The notes: generated by a model not told the origin, from the letters alone. A DNA stretch of 64,000 bases from an uncultured Porphyromonas sp. (GCF_938046015.1 NZ_CALIXW010000044.1:62001-126000), one strand, 5' to 3'; numbered from the stretch's first letter, positions 44,743 to 53,566 are shown. Translations and numbers: made by a program.

Positions 44743-46281
44743 TTAGTCTAAGTCCTCGGCTTGGTCGGCTGACGAAGCCTTACAGAGCGCCTCGACGAGC
44801 GAGGGGATGGTCGCCTCGGGGGCGATGAGGCTCGTCGTGAGCCCCAGGCGCTCCGCCTTCGCAGCCGTCTGCGGCCCGAGGACCGCCAGGCGCACCTCCC
44901 TGAGGAGTGCCGTCTGCCCCTGGGCCTCCAGCAGGCTGTAGAGGTGATCAATGGAGGAGGAGGAGCAGGCCGTCAGCCAGTCGGCGCCCGCGAAGCAGCG
45001 CTGCAGCTCCTCGGGGCGGTAGGCGATGGGATGATTGGAATACAGCTCCACACGCTCTACTTGACTGCCCGCAGCCTCAAGGCTCGTGCTGAGCTCGTAC
45101 TGCGCCAGCTCCGAGCAAGGGAAGAGCAGCCGCCTGCGTCCCTCAGCCTCAGGATAGGCCGCGAGGAAGTCCGCAGCGAAGCCCTGAGCCGTATAGACGC
45201 TCGGCATGAAGTCGGCACGCAGCCCGTGACGGCCTAGCGTCTCAGCCGTCATCGGCCCGACGACGGCCAGCCGTAGGCCAGCCAGCGTGCGGGCATCGCG
45301 TCCCGTGCGCTCCAGCGCAGCAAAGAAGTACTGCACCGCGTTGGGCGAGGTCAAGAGCAGCCAGTCATAGCGCGACAGATCCGAGAGCGCTGCCTCCAGC
45401 TGGGGACATGCCTCCGTGCGCTCGACGATCTCTATGCTCGGCAGCAGACGCACCTCAGCCCCCTGAGCTCGAAGGCCATCGGCCAGACCAGAGGCCTGCT
45501 GCTGGGCGCGCGTCACGATGATACGCTTGCCCTCCAGCGGCTTAGGCTGTCGCCCCTCAGCGAGGCTAAGGACTTCGCCCACGATGAAGAGCCCCGGAGC
45601 GAGGGCGCTATAGTCCTCCGTCGAGGCAGCAAAGGCTCCCAGCGTCTCGGAGCGTAGCTGCTGCGCGGGGCTGGTGCCCTTGCTGAGGATAGCCGCGGAA
45701 CGCTCGGCGGACATGCCCGCCCCGAGGAGTGCCGCGGAGATCTTCGCCACCTGACGCATCCCCATGTAGAAGACGAGCGTCCCAGGGAGCTTCGCCAGAC
45801 TCGTCCAGTCCAGCTCGGGCAGGCCCTCATCCTCTGTATAGGCGGTGATGCAGGTGAAGGCTTGGCTCAGCCCTCTATGAGTAATAGGGATATCGAAGTA
45901 GGCAGGCGCTGCCAGTCCCGAGCTGATCCCAGGGACGATCTCGTAGGGGATGCCCGCACTGCGTAGGGCGAGCATCTCCTCTCCCCCGCGGCCGAAGACG
46001 AAGGGATCCCCCCCCTTGAGGCGCACGATACAGCCACCACGCTGCTCGGCCAGCTCCACCAGCAGGGCGTTGATCTCACGCTGGTGCATGGAGTGCCCCG
46101 CGGCACGCTTCCCCGCGGGGATACGCTCTGCGCGCTCGGGGATGAGGGCGAGGATCTCGGGCGAGACGAGGGCGTCGTAGACGACGATATCGGCGCGGCT
46201 CAGCAGCTCATAGGCGCGGCGGGTCAAGAGACGCGGGTCGCCAGGGCCCGCGCCCACTAGGTGTACTTGGGTCTTCTTCAT
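44743..46281 (-). CDS. cobA-hemD: Uroporphyrinogen-III C-methyltransferase fused to uroporphyrinogen-III synthase
   Basis: A 512-residue bifunctional protein. Residues 1-245 are the SAM-dependent methyltransferase: VGAGPGDP at 9-16, AGKRAAGHSMHQREIN at 57-71 and LKGGDPFVFGRGGEE at 88-102. Residues about 252-512 are HemD (GKRIIVTRAQQQASGLADGLRAQGAEVRLLPSIEI). HemD closes hydroxymethylbilane to uroporphyrinogen III and the N-terminal domain methylates it to precorrin-2. It is the last gene of the operon and overlaps hemC by 4 bp. Confidence 0.95.
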   Translation of the reverse strand: MKKTQVHLVGAGPGDPRLLTRRAYELLSRADIVVYDALVSPEILALIPERAERIPAGKRAAGHSMHQREINALLVELAEQRGGCIVRLKGGDPFVFGRGGEEMLALRSAGIPYEIVPGISSGLAAPAYFDIPITHRGLSQAFTCITAYTEDEGLPELDWTSLAKLPGTLVFYMGMRQVAKISAALLGAGMSAERSAAILSKGTSPAQQLRSETLGAFAASTEDYSALAPGLFIVGEVLSLAEGRQPKPLEGKRIIVTRAQQQASGLADGLRAQGAEVRLLPSIEIVERTEACPQLEAALSDLSRYDWLLLTSPNAVQYFFAALERTGRDARTLAGLRLAVVGPMTAETLGRHGLRADFMPSVYTAQGFAADFLAAYPEAEGRRRLLFPCSELAQYELSTSLEAAGSQVERVELYSNHPIAYRPEELQRCFAGADWLTACSSSSIDHLYSLLEAQGQTALLREVRLAVLGPQTAAKAERLGLTTSLIAPEATIPSLVEALCKASSADQAEDLD

Positions 46282-47174
46282 AGGGCAAAGTCCTTTTTGA
46301 GTCGCTCGGCGAGCTCCAGCACATAGCTCTCGGCCTCGCTGCGGGGCAGGACACGGCGCTCGCTGTAGTGCTGCTGGCCATCCTCACTGGCAAAGAAGAC
46401 GCGCAGCTCCGCCTCCTCGCCCGTGATATGACAGACGCAGCCCAGCGGCAGCGCGCAGCCTCCGCCCAGCGCCTGGAGCAGTCGGCGCTCGAGGCCGACC
46501 TCCTCTGCCGTCACCGTATCGTGGATGGATCGAAGGAGCTGCAGCAGACGCTCGTCGGACTGCCTGACGTGCACGGCGATCGCGGCCTGCCCTGGTGCGG
46601 GCACGATGAGCTCCTCGGGGATGGGCTGACGTGCTACCTCGAGGCCAAGGCGACTAAGGCCAGCCTCCGCCAGGAGAATAGCATCGTACTGTCCAGACTC
46701 GAGCTTCGCCAGGCGCGTATCTATGTTGCCGCGTATGGCCGCCGTACGTAGCTGGGGGTAGTGTACGGTCAGCTGGTAGGTGCGGCGACGGCTCGAGGTC
46801 CCGATGAGGGCGCCTTCGGGGAGTGCTTCGAGCGAAGGCGCCCCGATCAGGCTGTCCACCGTCACAGCTCGGGGTAGGATAGCCCCGATGCAGGTGCCCT
46901 CGGCTGGGACGACGGGCAGATCCTTGAGGCTATGTACCGCCAGGTCGATCTCTCCCGAGCGAAGGGCGTGCTCCAGCTCCTTGGTGAAGAGTCCCTTGTC
47001 GCCCGAGGCGTCAAGGGCGAGCTGCTGGAGACGGTCGCCCTTAGTCTTGATGACCCGTAGCTCGATCTCCAGCTCGGGGTGCTGTGCGAGGAGGGCCTCA
47101 CGCACCATCATGCTCTGCCGTAGGGCGAGCTGGCTGCCGCGTGTACCGAGGATGAGTGCTCTAGGCTTCGTCAT
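46278..47174 (-). CDS. hemC: Hydroxymethylbilane synthase
   Basis: Condenses four porphobilinogens to hydroxymethylbilane. The protein has 298 residues from the ATG at 47174. Motifs are ILGTRGSQLALRQ, LAVHSLKDLPV and GTSSRRRTYQL. Cys240 in LGGGCALPLG should carry the dipyrromethane cofactor. The frame extends upstream to 47366, but that part is inside hemA and has no similarity. It overlaps hemA by 14 bp and cobA-hemD by 4 bp. Confidence 0.95.
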   Translation of the reverse strand: MTKPRALILGTRGSQLALRQSMMVREALLAQHPELEIELRVIKTKGDRLQQLALDASGDKGLFTKELEHALRSGEIDLAVHSLKDLPVVPAEGTCIGAILPRAVTVDSLIGAPSLEALPEGALIGTSSRRRTYQLTVHYPQLRTAAIRGNIDTRLAKLESGQYDAILLAEAGLSRLGLEVARQPIPEELIVPAPGQAAIAVHVRQSDERLLQLLRSIHDTVTAEEVGLERRLLQALGGGCALPLGCVCHITGEEAELRVFFASEDGQQHYSERRVLPRSEAESYVLELAERLKKDFAL

Positions 47175-48426
47175 GGAGCTTGTCCTGTATATGGGTAAAG
47201 ATGTGATGTAGTGCCGAGGCGTAGCGGCTGTGGCCTGCCTCTTCGCTGAGCTCGCGCAGGGCGGAGACGATGGCCGTAGTATAGGTGATGCGCAGGTGCT
47301 CGTCCCAGTGGGCGACGAGCTGGCGATGCTCCTCAGGGAGCTCGCTGGGCAGGCGGCTGAGCTCACGCGTAAGGAGCAGCTGCGAGGTCTCCTGGATGCG
47401 ACCGATGACCTTACGCACCTCGGAGGCTTCGCACCAGGAGATGTACTCGGTGATCATCGTATCTATATAGGAAGCGAGGGCAGCGGCCGCCTCGGGGGCC
47501 TGCGCCTCTAGGAGCTGTGCCCCACGTAGATCGTCAATGGTGTAGAGCCTAATGGAGTGATCTTCGTCAACGGCGGGGTCGACATTACGCGGGACGGCCA
47601 TGTCGAAGAAGGTACGTCGTCCCGAGCTCTCTCCGAGGAGCTCCTCCGTGACGATAGGACTCTGGGAGGAGGTCGCGACGAAGGTCACCGCAGCCCCCGC
47701 CAGGGCCTCTCGGAGCTGATCCCCCGAGAAGAGACGCTCCAGGCCATGGCGCCGCGCGAAGACCTCCCCACGCTCCTTCGTCCTATTGTAGAGGTGTATG
47801 TGGACCGCCCCGAGCTGCTGCAGGCGCTCGGTGATGACCTCGGCCATCTGCCCCGCCCCTAGGATGAGGATGGGGCGCTGCAGGTAGTCAGGATCCCTCC
47901 TGGCGAGGAAGTCCACGGCGGCAGCCCCTGCCGAGATGGGCGTCGCCGAGACGAGGTACTGCGAGCGCACCCCCTTGGCCGTCTCGAAGGCCTTATGCAT
48001 GAGGCGCGTCAGGAAGGAGGTCGTCTGCTCCTGGTCCTTGGCGCGGCGGAAGGCATCCTTGAGCTGCCCGAGGATCTGTGTCTCGCCCTGTACCATGGAC
48101 TCGAGGCCCGAGGAGAGGCGGAAGAGGTGGCGGATCGCCGCCTCGTGCTGCTGGGTGACGAAGATCCCCTCGTCCCCGCGGGTGCGTACCCGCTTGAAGT
48201 CATAGAGGCTGCGGATCAGCCGCTCCTCATGCTCACGTGTGATGGCCTCGTCGCAGTCGTAGTAGACCTCGAGGCGATTGCAGGTCGAGAGGACGAGTCC
48301 CCCGCGTATATAGCCCGCCCGCCGCCACTCGTCGATGAGGTAGCGCGCCTCCTCGGGCGAGAAGGCGAACTGCTCACGGCGCGAGAGCGAGGCGGTCTTG
48401 TGGTTGATACTGATTAAGCCTATCAT
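47161..48426 (-). CDS. hemA: Glutamyl-tRNA reductase
   Basis: Reduces glutamyl-tRNA to glutamate-1-semialdehyde, the first step of C5 tetrapyrrole synthesis. The protein has 421 residues. The catalytic Cys49 is in VLSTCNRLEVYY; GESQ-like ETQILGQLKDAF and the NADPH-binding ILGAGQMAEV follow. The C-terminal dimerization helices end ALHHIFTHIQDKL. It starts in a 4-bp overlap with the CbiQ-CbiO fusion gene. hemL and hemB are not in the window. Confidence 0.94.
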   Translation of the reverse strand: MIGLISINHKTASLSRREQFAFSPEEARYLIDEWRRAGYIRGGLVLSTCNRLEVYYDCDEAITREHEERLIRSLYDFKRVRTRGDEGIFVTQQHEAAIRHLFRLSSGLESMVQGETQILGQLKDAFRRAKDQEQTTSFLTRLMHKAFETAKGVRSQYLVSATPISAGAAAVDFLARRDPDYLQRPILILGAGQMAEVITERLQQLGAVHIHLYNRTKERGEVFARRHGLERLFSGDQLREALAGAAVTFVATSSQSPIVTEELLGESSGRRTFFDMAVPRNVDPAVDEDHSIRLYTIDDLRGAQLLEAQAPEAAAALASYIDTMITEYISWCEASEVRKVIGRIQETSQLLLTRELSRLPSELPEEHRQLVAHWDEHLRITYTTAIVSALRELSEEAGHSRYASALHHIFTHIQDKLHDEA

Positions 48427-50483
48427 CGTAGCCTTAGCTGTGCGAATAGTTTCTCTTTACGAGCCTCGTAGGCCGCTCGGGCCTCGGCAGCAGCCTCCCC
48501 CTCCTCTACACGGTGTGCGGCGCGGCGTAGCTGGCTGAGCTGCTGGAGCTCGGTAGCGAGGCCCTCGGGGAGCTGCGCGCCCCAGTGCGCCTTGAGCGCC
48601 TGCGTCAGCTCGGGCAGGCGGTAGTCGCTACGCAGGCTGAGGGTCAGCCCCTCGCGCTGCAGGGTAGCGCCCAGCTGCACGGATCCGAGGAGCGGATCGC
48701 TGAGGCAGGCGTAGAGCCTGCCCGCTGCCTCCAGCTCGCGTGCCAGCTCCGCCTCACGCGCTCGATCGCCGAGGGCTAGGAGGACGAGCTGCGCCCCTCC
48801 GAGGTCTTCGATCCCTCGGTAGCGCCCTTCCTCCCAGTGGCATAGCCCCGCGGCGACGGCCTCTGCCAGCTCAGGGCAGAGGCTCGGGGCAAGGATGCGC
48901 AGCGGGATGCGGCGCTCCAGGAGACTCTGAGCCTTGCGCCAAGCCCCCTTGCCTCCCCCGACGACCAAGATAGGATAAGACGGGGCGTGCAGGAATACGG
49001 GCAGGCTGTACTCACTGTCCTTGCGCTCGCACTCAGTGACAAAGGTAGCGGGGCGCGGAGCGGACTGCGCTGCCTTGAAGGCCCAGGGCTGGGCGAGCCC
49101 TACCTGCCGTAGAAGCGGCTCGTCCTGCCAGAAGGCCGAGGCCCCGCGGTGCGTACGTAGCTCGCCGCGCTCGAGGAGGATGACCTCCTCGGCCAGCTGA
49201 TAGGCGAGCTCCATGTCGTGCGTGGAGACGATGAGGGTCTTGCCCGCGGCTCTCAGCTCCTCGAGGAGCCCGAGGACACGGCGTGTATAGACCGCGTCGA
49301 GGGCGGCCGTCGGCTCGTCCAGGAGGATGACCTCGGGATCGGTCGAGAGGACTGCGACGAGTGCGAGCCACTTGCGCTGACCCTCGCTGAGCTCGTGCGG
49401 GGCACGGTGACGAAGCGGACGGAGCTCGTAGCGCTCTAGGAGCTCCTCAAGGCGCTGCTCGAGAGCAGCTTCGGTGAGGCCTAGCTTGCGCAGGCCGTAG
49501 CGCAGCTCGTCCTCCACGGAGGGGGTGAAGAGCTGGTAGTTGGAGTTCTGCAGCACGAGGGCAATGCGTCGGCGCAGGAGGCTGCGTTCCTTGGATGGGA
49601 CGAGCTGCCCCTCTAGGAGAAGCTCGCCCGACCAGCCCTCGAGGAGTCCCGAGAGCAGGAGGAAGAGCGTGGACTTACCCGCGCCATTATGCCCCAAGAG
49701 GGCGATACTCGCCCCTCGCTTGACCTCTAGGTCGAGGCTCTTGAGTGCCTCCTCGGCCTCCTCATAGCGGTAGCCGAGCCCGCGCAGCTCGAGCACAAGC
49801 GGCGTCGTAGAGGGGGCGGGGGGCGCTGCGGGCTCATCCTCATAGCCTCGGCTCTGCAGGCCTAGGTAGAGCTTGTCGGCCTCTACCTGCGAGAGGATGA
49901 AGGTGCGGGAGAGGAGCAGCGTGCTGTCGGCGATCTGCGCGGAGAGCCCGCCCTGATAGCCGAGGCGACTGAGCTGTGCGCGCCGTATCTGCGTCGTCGT
50001 CTCCTCGAGGACGAAGATGTAGCGGTAGGTCAGCTCGACCAGCTCGATGAAGAGCTGCGGCACGCCGAGGCTACGCAGCACACTATAGAGGCGGTAGAGG
50101 GGCAGGAGCTGTAGGAGCACAAGTAGGATGAGGGCGGAGCTAAAGCTACGCAGCCCCGTGCTGAGCGCTTGCCTGAGCCCCGCATAGCCTATCCCCCAGC
50201 CGCCCCAGTCCCAGTAGAGCGTGCTCGCATCCCCGCGCTCTAGGGCGATGGGAAGGATGGAGAGCAGGAGGACCAGCAGCAGAAGCACGAGGCGCCGCGT
50301 CAGCTGCAGCAGCGAGCCACGGTAGCAGGTATAGAGGGCCACGAGGTAGCCCGCTAGGAGGAGGCAACGTAACCCCCAGTGCTCGAGGTAGAGCGTCAGC
50401 ACGACGAGAGCAAGCGCCCCGATGAGGAGTGCTTGCTCTAGCCTCAGGCTGGGACGCCAAGAGCAGAAGCGTGTATGACTCAT
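48423..50483 (-). CDS. Three-domain fusion: CbiQ - CbiO - precorrin-2 dehydrogenase
   Basis: A 686-residue protein. Residues 1-218 are a CbiQ/EcfT membrane component with about five helices and the RRAQLSRLGY and LGLQSRGYED coupling motifs. Residues 226-470 are a CbiO ATPase: Walker A GHNGAGKST at 264-272, signature LSEGQ at 365-369, Walker B VILLDEP at 385-391, switch His422. Residues about 495-686 resemble the NAD-binding part of Met8/CysG-N/SirC (PILVVGGGKGAWRKAQSLLE, then ACLSDPLLGSVQLGA, with Asp596 aligning to the catalytic Asp). The later SSGGxSP motif is degraded. The protein would combine cobalt import with oxidation of precorrin-2 to sirohydrochlorin. Confidence 0.85.
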   Translation of the reverse strand: MSHTRFCSWRPSLRLEQALLIGALALVVLTLYLEHWGLRCLLLAGYLVALYTCYRGSLLQLTRRLVLLLLVLLLSILPIALERGDASTLYWDWGGWGIGYAGLRQALSTGLRSFSSALILLVLLQLLPLYRLYSVLRSLGVPQLFIELVELTYRYIFVLEETTTQIRRAQLSRLGYQGGLSAQIADSTLLLSRTFILSQVEADKLYLGLQSRGYEDEPAAPPAPSTTPLVLELRGLGYRYEEAEEALKSLDLEVKRGASIALLGHNGAGKSTLFLLLSGLLEGWSGELLLEGQLVPSKERSLLRRRIALVLQNSNYQLFTPSVEDELRYGLRKLGLTEAALEQRLEELLERYELRPLRHRAPHELSEGQRKWLALVAVLSTDPEVILLDEPTAALDAVYTRRVLGLLEELRAAGKTLIVSTHDMELAYQLAEEVILLERGELRTHRGASAFWQDEPLLRQVGLAQPWAFKAAQSAPRPATFVTECERKDSEYSLPVFLHAPSYPILVVGGGKGAWRKAQSLLERRIPLRILAPSLCPELAEAVAAGLCHWEEGRYRGIEDLGGAQLVLLALGDRAREAELARELEAAGRLYACLSDPLLGSVQLGATLQREGLTLSLRSDYRLPELTQALKAHWGAQLPEGLATELQQLSQLRRAAHRVEEGEAAAEARAAYEARKEKLFAQLRLR

Positions 50484-50492
50484 GTAGCTGTG

Positions 50493-51509
50493 CTAGGCCC
50501 CCTCCTGCTTACGACTATGTAGGTACTTCCTCAGCCCCCAGACGAAGAGCGCGATGCCGATAGCCACCTGCAGGGCGAAGAGGTAAGCCTCTCCCTCCCC
50601 GGGGTCGAAGCCCTCCCAGAAGGGCTGCTCCTGGAAGTGAGGGGCGATCTGCCCGATCATCGCCCCAGCCTGGTCGTCCGTGCCCGTGCCAATATCGAAG
50701 AAGTTCGTCAGGATCGGCAGCGCCAGGCAGACGAGCCCGAGGATCCCGAGGAGGATCAGCTGTGGACGGCGTACACGCGTGCCCTTAGGCTGCGTGGGCA
50801 CCTGCTCTAGGAGTAGCGACTGACCACTCTGAGCTAGGAGGCCGATGACCAGCACCGTCATCACCCCCTCGAGGATGGAGAGCGGGACCTGCGTGATGGC
50901 GAAGATGCCGAGGAACTTCCACGCCGCCCCGAGGATGCCCCCGACGGGATCGGGATAGGCTAGGGCGAGCTGGAAGGAGGTAGCGATATAGGTCGCCATC
51001 GAGCCACAGAAGGTAGCGACGAAGATGGTGAGGCGCTGCCCGAGCCCTAGACGACCGAGGCCGCGGTAGAGGGCGTAGGCGACGAAGGGCCCCGCGATCG
51101 AGAGGGAGAAGATATTTGCCCCGAGGGTACTGATACCGCCATGAGCCAGCAGCAGCGCTTGGAAGAGCAGAACGATCGTCCCCACCAGCGGCAGTGCCAT
51201 AGGCCCGACGGCGAGCGTGCCGAAGGTCGTCCCCGTCAGGTGTGAGCTGCTCCCCGCGACAGAGGGCATCTTGAGCGCCGAGAGGATGAAGACAAAGGCG
51301 GCCGAGAGGGCGAAGGTGCTGCGCATGCGGGGCGTAGCCTTGATCTGCCGCGCTACGTAGCGGTAGCTGAGGACGACAAAGGGCAGCGAGACGAGGAGCC
51401 ACAGGAGGCACCACCTCAGCGGCAGGAAGCCCTCCATAATATGCATGGCCGAGGCTGGATGCAGTGCGAGGACTGCAGCCAGCGCCAGTAGATAGATACG
51501 TCTAAGCAT
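50493..51509 (-). CDS. cbiM: Cobalt ECF transporter substrate-binding component, CbiM-CbiN fusion
   Basis: A 338-residue membrane protein. A signal-like segment (residues 1-21) precedes MHIMEGFLP, so cleavage would expose the Met-His N-terminus that binds Co(II) in CbiM. Residues 22-220 are CbiM with about six helices. The last 110 residues resemble CbiN (GTDDQAGAMIGQIAPHFQEQPFW, GEGEAYLFALQVAIGIALF), with two helices. It starts 22 bp after cbiK and is followed by the CbiQ-CbiO fusion after 9 bp. Confidence 0.9.
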   Translation of the reverse strand: MLRRIYLLALAAVLALHPASAMHIMEGFLPLRWCLLWLLVSLPFVVLSYRYVARQIKATPRMRSTFALSAAFVFILSALKMPSVAGSSSHLTGTTFGTLAVGPMALPLVGTIVLLFQALLLAHGGISTLGANIFSLSIAGPFVAYALYRGLGRLGLGQRLTIFVATFCGSMATYIATSFQLALAYPDPVGGILGAAWKFLGIFAITQVPLSILEGVMTVLVIGLLAQSGQSLLLEQVPTQPKGTRVRRPQLILLGILGLVCLALPILTNFFDIGTGTDDQAGAMIGQIAPHFQEQPFWEGFDPGEGEAYLFALQVAIGIALFVWGLRKYLHSRKQEGA

Positions 51510-51531
51510 AGGCTAAGGCTGAGAGGGAAGA

Positions 51532-52434
51532 CTAGTGCTGGTGCTGCTGGCGCTCGGCCTCTACGAGGTGATCGATCCAAATCTGACGGATGGAGGCGAA
51601 GTCCCCCAGCCCCTTGAGATGGCAATTGCTATCCTCGATGGTGTAGCCCAGCTGGCTGAAGCGTACGCGCCAGCTCTGCTCCTCGAGCGGCTCCTCGGGG
51701 TCGTAGTCGCCCACCATATCGTTCTGCGCGTGATCCCCCGCCACGCTCATCAGCGCCATGAAGTTGATGACACAGCCTGGGGGGCAGGTAGCGGCGATCT
51801 GCTCGGCCACGTGCTCTAAGAGCAGCGAGCCGTAGTCCACCGTCCCGACGAAGAAGCGGGGCGAGCGCGTCTGCAGGTACTCAGCCAGACGGTCGTAGCG
51901 CCCATTGGCCTCGGGATACTTGTCCGTATGATTACCATGGCCCATCAGGACGACCGCTTCGCCCCGATCTAGGCGCTCCTCGAAGAGGCTGTAGAGGCAG
52001 TCCCCTACCCGAGCGATGTCGTGACTGCTCCAGAGGAGGGGCACCCCTACCGTAGTGGGGATCTCGGGGTAGTTGCGGTGGAACTGGGGGATGTACCTAT
52101 CCTCGATGAAGGAGTACTCCAGCCCAGGGATGACGTGCAGGCTCTGGATGCTCACCTGGCGGTAGCCTGCAGCACCGATGGCCGCCAGCCACTTGTCCGT
52201 GGTGTAGTACTGCTCACCAGAGCGCTCGGCCCACTTGCGGATGCAGAACTTGGAGGTGAAGGCGAGGAAGATATCTCGGTCGGGGAAGTGCTCGGCAAAG
52301 CTCGCCTTGAGGCGCTCAAAGGTAGCGTGCGGCCCCGGCAGCGTGCTGCCGAAGGTCACGAGCAAGAGAGCCCTATCGTGCTGCTTGGTGAAGGACTCGG
52401 GGGTCGGGATGCGGTTTTGGTTACTTGCGTCCAT
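51532..52434 (-). CDS. cbiK: Sirohydrochlorin cobaltochelatase
   Basis: Inserts cobalt into sirohydrochlorin in the anaerobic B12 route. The protein has 300 residues, typical of CbiK. LLLVTFGSTLPGP, FTSKFCIRKW, HVIPGLEYSF, LMGHGNHTDKYPEANGRYDRL and LMSVAGDHAQNDMVGD carry the conserved histidines and family blocks. There is no signal peptide or lipobox, unlike the CbiK-like outer-membrane lipoprotein IhtB of P. gingivalis, so a cytoplasmic chelatase is expected. It is the first gene of the operon; the promoter is at 52507-52514. Confidence 0.93.
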   Translation of the reverse strand: MDASNQNRIPTPESFTKQHDRALLLVTFGSTLPGPHATFERLKASFAEHFPDRDIFLAFTSKFCIRKWAERSGEQYYTTDKWLAAIGAAGYRQVSIQSLHVIPGLEYSFIEDRYIPQFHRNYPEIPTTVGVPLLWSSHDIARVGDCLYSLFEERLDRGEAVVLMGHGNHTDKYPEANGRYDRLAEYLQTRSPRFFVGTVDYGSLLLEHVAEQIAATCPPGCVINFMALMSVAGDHAQNDMVGDYDPEEPLEEQSWRVRFSQLGYTIEDSNCHLKGLGDFASIRQIWIDHLVEAERQQHQH

Positions 52435-52506
52435 AGGTGTATCGGCAATCTAAATAGTTAGTCTGTAGGGCTATGCTCACGCAGTGAAGCCCACTAGATT
52501 GTCTCG

Positions 52507-52514
52507 CAAAGGTA
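52507..52514 (-). promoter_or_regulatory. -7 promoter element of the cbiK-hemD operon
   Basis: The minus strand reads TACCTTTG, 73 bp before the cbiK ATG. The short leader has no B12-box (GCCACTG-like) sequence. Confidence 0.6.
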
Positions 52515-52650
52515 GCCATAATAATCCTATCCGCTGGCGCCCCACCTCCTTGGCGCCCAGGGTCGCAGGCCTAGGATAAGCGCTACCCTATCCTAGGAAA
52601 GAGGGCGAAGGCGAAGGCGCAGGGGCGCGCACCTCATAGGCGGAGGCATC

Positions 52651-52734
52651 CTGAGAGATATCAGTCAGCCTCTCGAGGGATGTCAGTGGAGAGGCTGGGG
52701 GACGTCAGTGAGCGGCACGAGGGATATCAGTCAG
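52651..52734 (+). repeat. Four-unit 22-bp-pitch palindromic repeat element, copy 6
   Basis: Units start at 52651, 52673, 52695 and 52717. Cores are GATATC, GATGTC, GACGTC and GATATC. It lies between divergent cbiK and the beta-barrel gene; apart from their promoters the rest of 52515-52860 is featureless. Confidence 0.86.
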
Positions 52735-52860
52735 CGAGCTGGGATGCGCCTGTACGCTCGCTGCGTCCCTCGACACAACTGATTCCTTAGCCCCATGTCG
52801 GCGTGGGTCTCGAGTAGAGGCAGGACGGAGGCGGGGCTGGGCTAAGCCCAAGAGATTGTG

Positions 52861-52868
52861 TACCTTTG
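52861..52868 (+). promoter_or_regulatory. -7 promoter element for the beta-barrel protein
   Basis: TACCTTTG, 39 bp before the ATG at 52908. Confidence 0.6.
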
Positions 52869-52907
52869 CGGAGACAAACATTATCTCTAAACTCAAAACC
52901 CTAAACT

Positions 52908-53501
52908 ATGAAGACAAGTGTTACCCGTACACTCGGCCTCCTTAGCCTCGGCGCTACCCTCCTACTAGGCAGCCCCAAGGCACATGCTCAGCAGCCCTTC
53001 CCTCAGCAGGCACACCACCATGAGGATGGGGATCACAAGGGACGCGTCATCCTCGGCGGTAGCCTCTCGGCTTGGGCAGCAAACGAGGGGAAGAAGCTCA
53101 GCTTCAGCTTTGCCCCCGAGGTCGGCTACCTCTTCAACGACACCTTCGGCGTGGGTCTGGTCGCAGGCTTCCACTACGAGCGTAACGACAGCATGAAGGA
53201 GCAGGCCTGGAGCCTTCGCCCCTTCGGTCGCTACTACTACATGCACCGCGAGCCCTTCAACCTCTACATTGATGGGGGCTTCGGCATCAGCCGCGCTGAG
53301 GAGCGTATGGGCTGGGAGGTCGGTCTGCGCCCCGGCGCCTGCATTGACCTCACCAAGGGCCTCTGCCTCTGCCTACGTCTCGGCTTCGCGGGCTACCGCA
53401 AGGACTTCATCGGCGGCGAAGAGCCTGGCCTGGGCACCTCAGGCTGGGGACTGCGCTTTGCCCCCGAGGAGCTACAGGTCGGCCTCGAGCTGGAGCTCTA
53501 G
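52908..53501 (+). CDS. Small outer-membrane beta-barrel protein
   Basis: A 197-residue protein with a signal peptide (MKTSVTRTLGLLSLGATLLLGSPKAHAQ). The mature part has alternating strands such as GRVILGGSLSAWA, LSFSFAPEVGYLFNDTFGVGLVAGF and WSLRPFGRYYYMH, as in 8-stranded OMP_b-brl porin-like families. A His/Asp-rich patch (QQAHHHEDGDHKG) follows the cleavage site and could bind metal. The function is unknown. It stands alone, with its own promoter and terminator, next to the cobalt operon. Confidence 0.8.
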   Translation: MKTSVTRTLGLLSLGATLLLGSPKAHAQQPFPQQAHHHEDGDHKGRVILGGSLSAWAANEGKKLSFSFAPEVGYLFNDTFGVGLVAGFHYERNDSMKEQAWSLRPFGRYYYMHREPFNLYIDGGFGISRAEERMGWEVGLRPGACIDLTKGLCLCLRLGFAGYRKDFIGGEEPGLGTSGWGLRFAPEELQVGLELEL

Positions 53502-53527
53502 GCGAGGCCTCCGCTAGCTCAATAAAG

Positions 53528-53566
53528 AGGGCGCCCCACAGCTTACACTTAGCTGTGGGGCGCCCT
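53528..53566. terminator. Bidirectional terminator between the barrel gene and sod
   Basis: A perfect 16-bp stem (53528-53543 with 53551-53566), loop tacactt, with T-rich tails on both sides. The genes converge here. Confidence 0.8.

Noticed and set aside
47175..47366. Upstream extension of hemC
   Set aside because: The extra 64 codons overlap hemA in another frame and are Ser/Arg-rich without similarity; the start at 47174 fits the family.
52435..52506. Cobalamin riboswitch before cbiK
   Set aside because: The leader is only about 70 nt and contains no B12-box-like sequence; the leader before the adenosyltransferase gene at 34655-34692 is shorter still.
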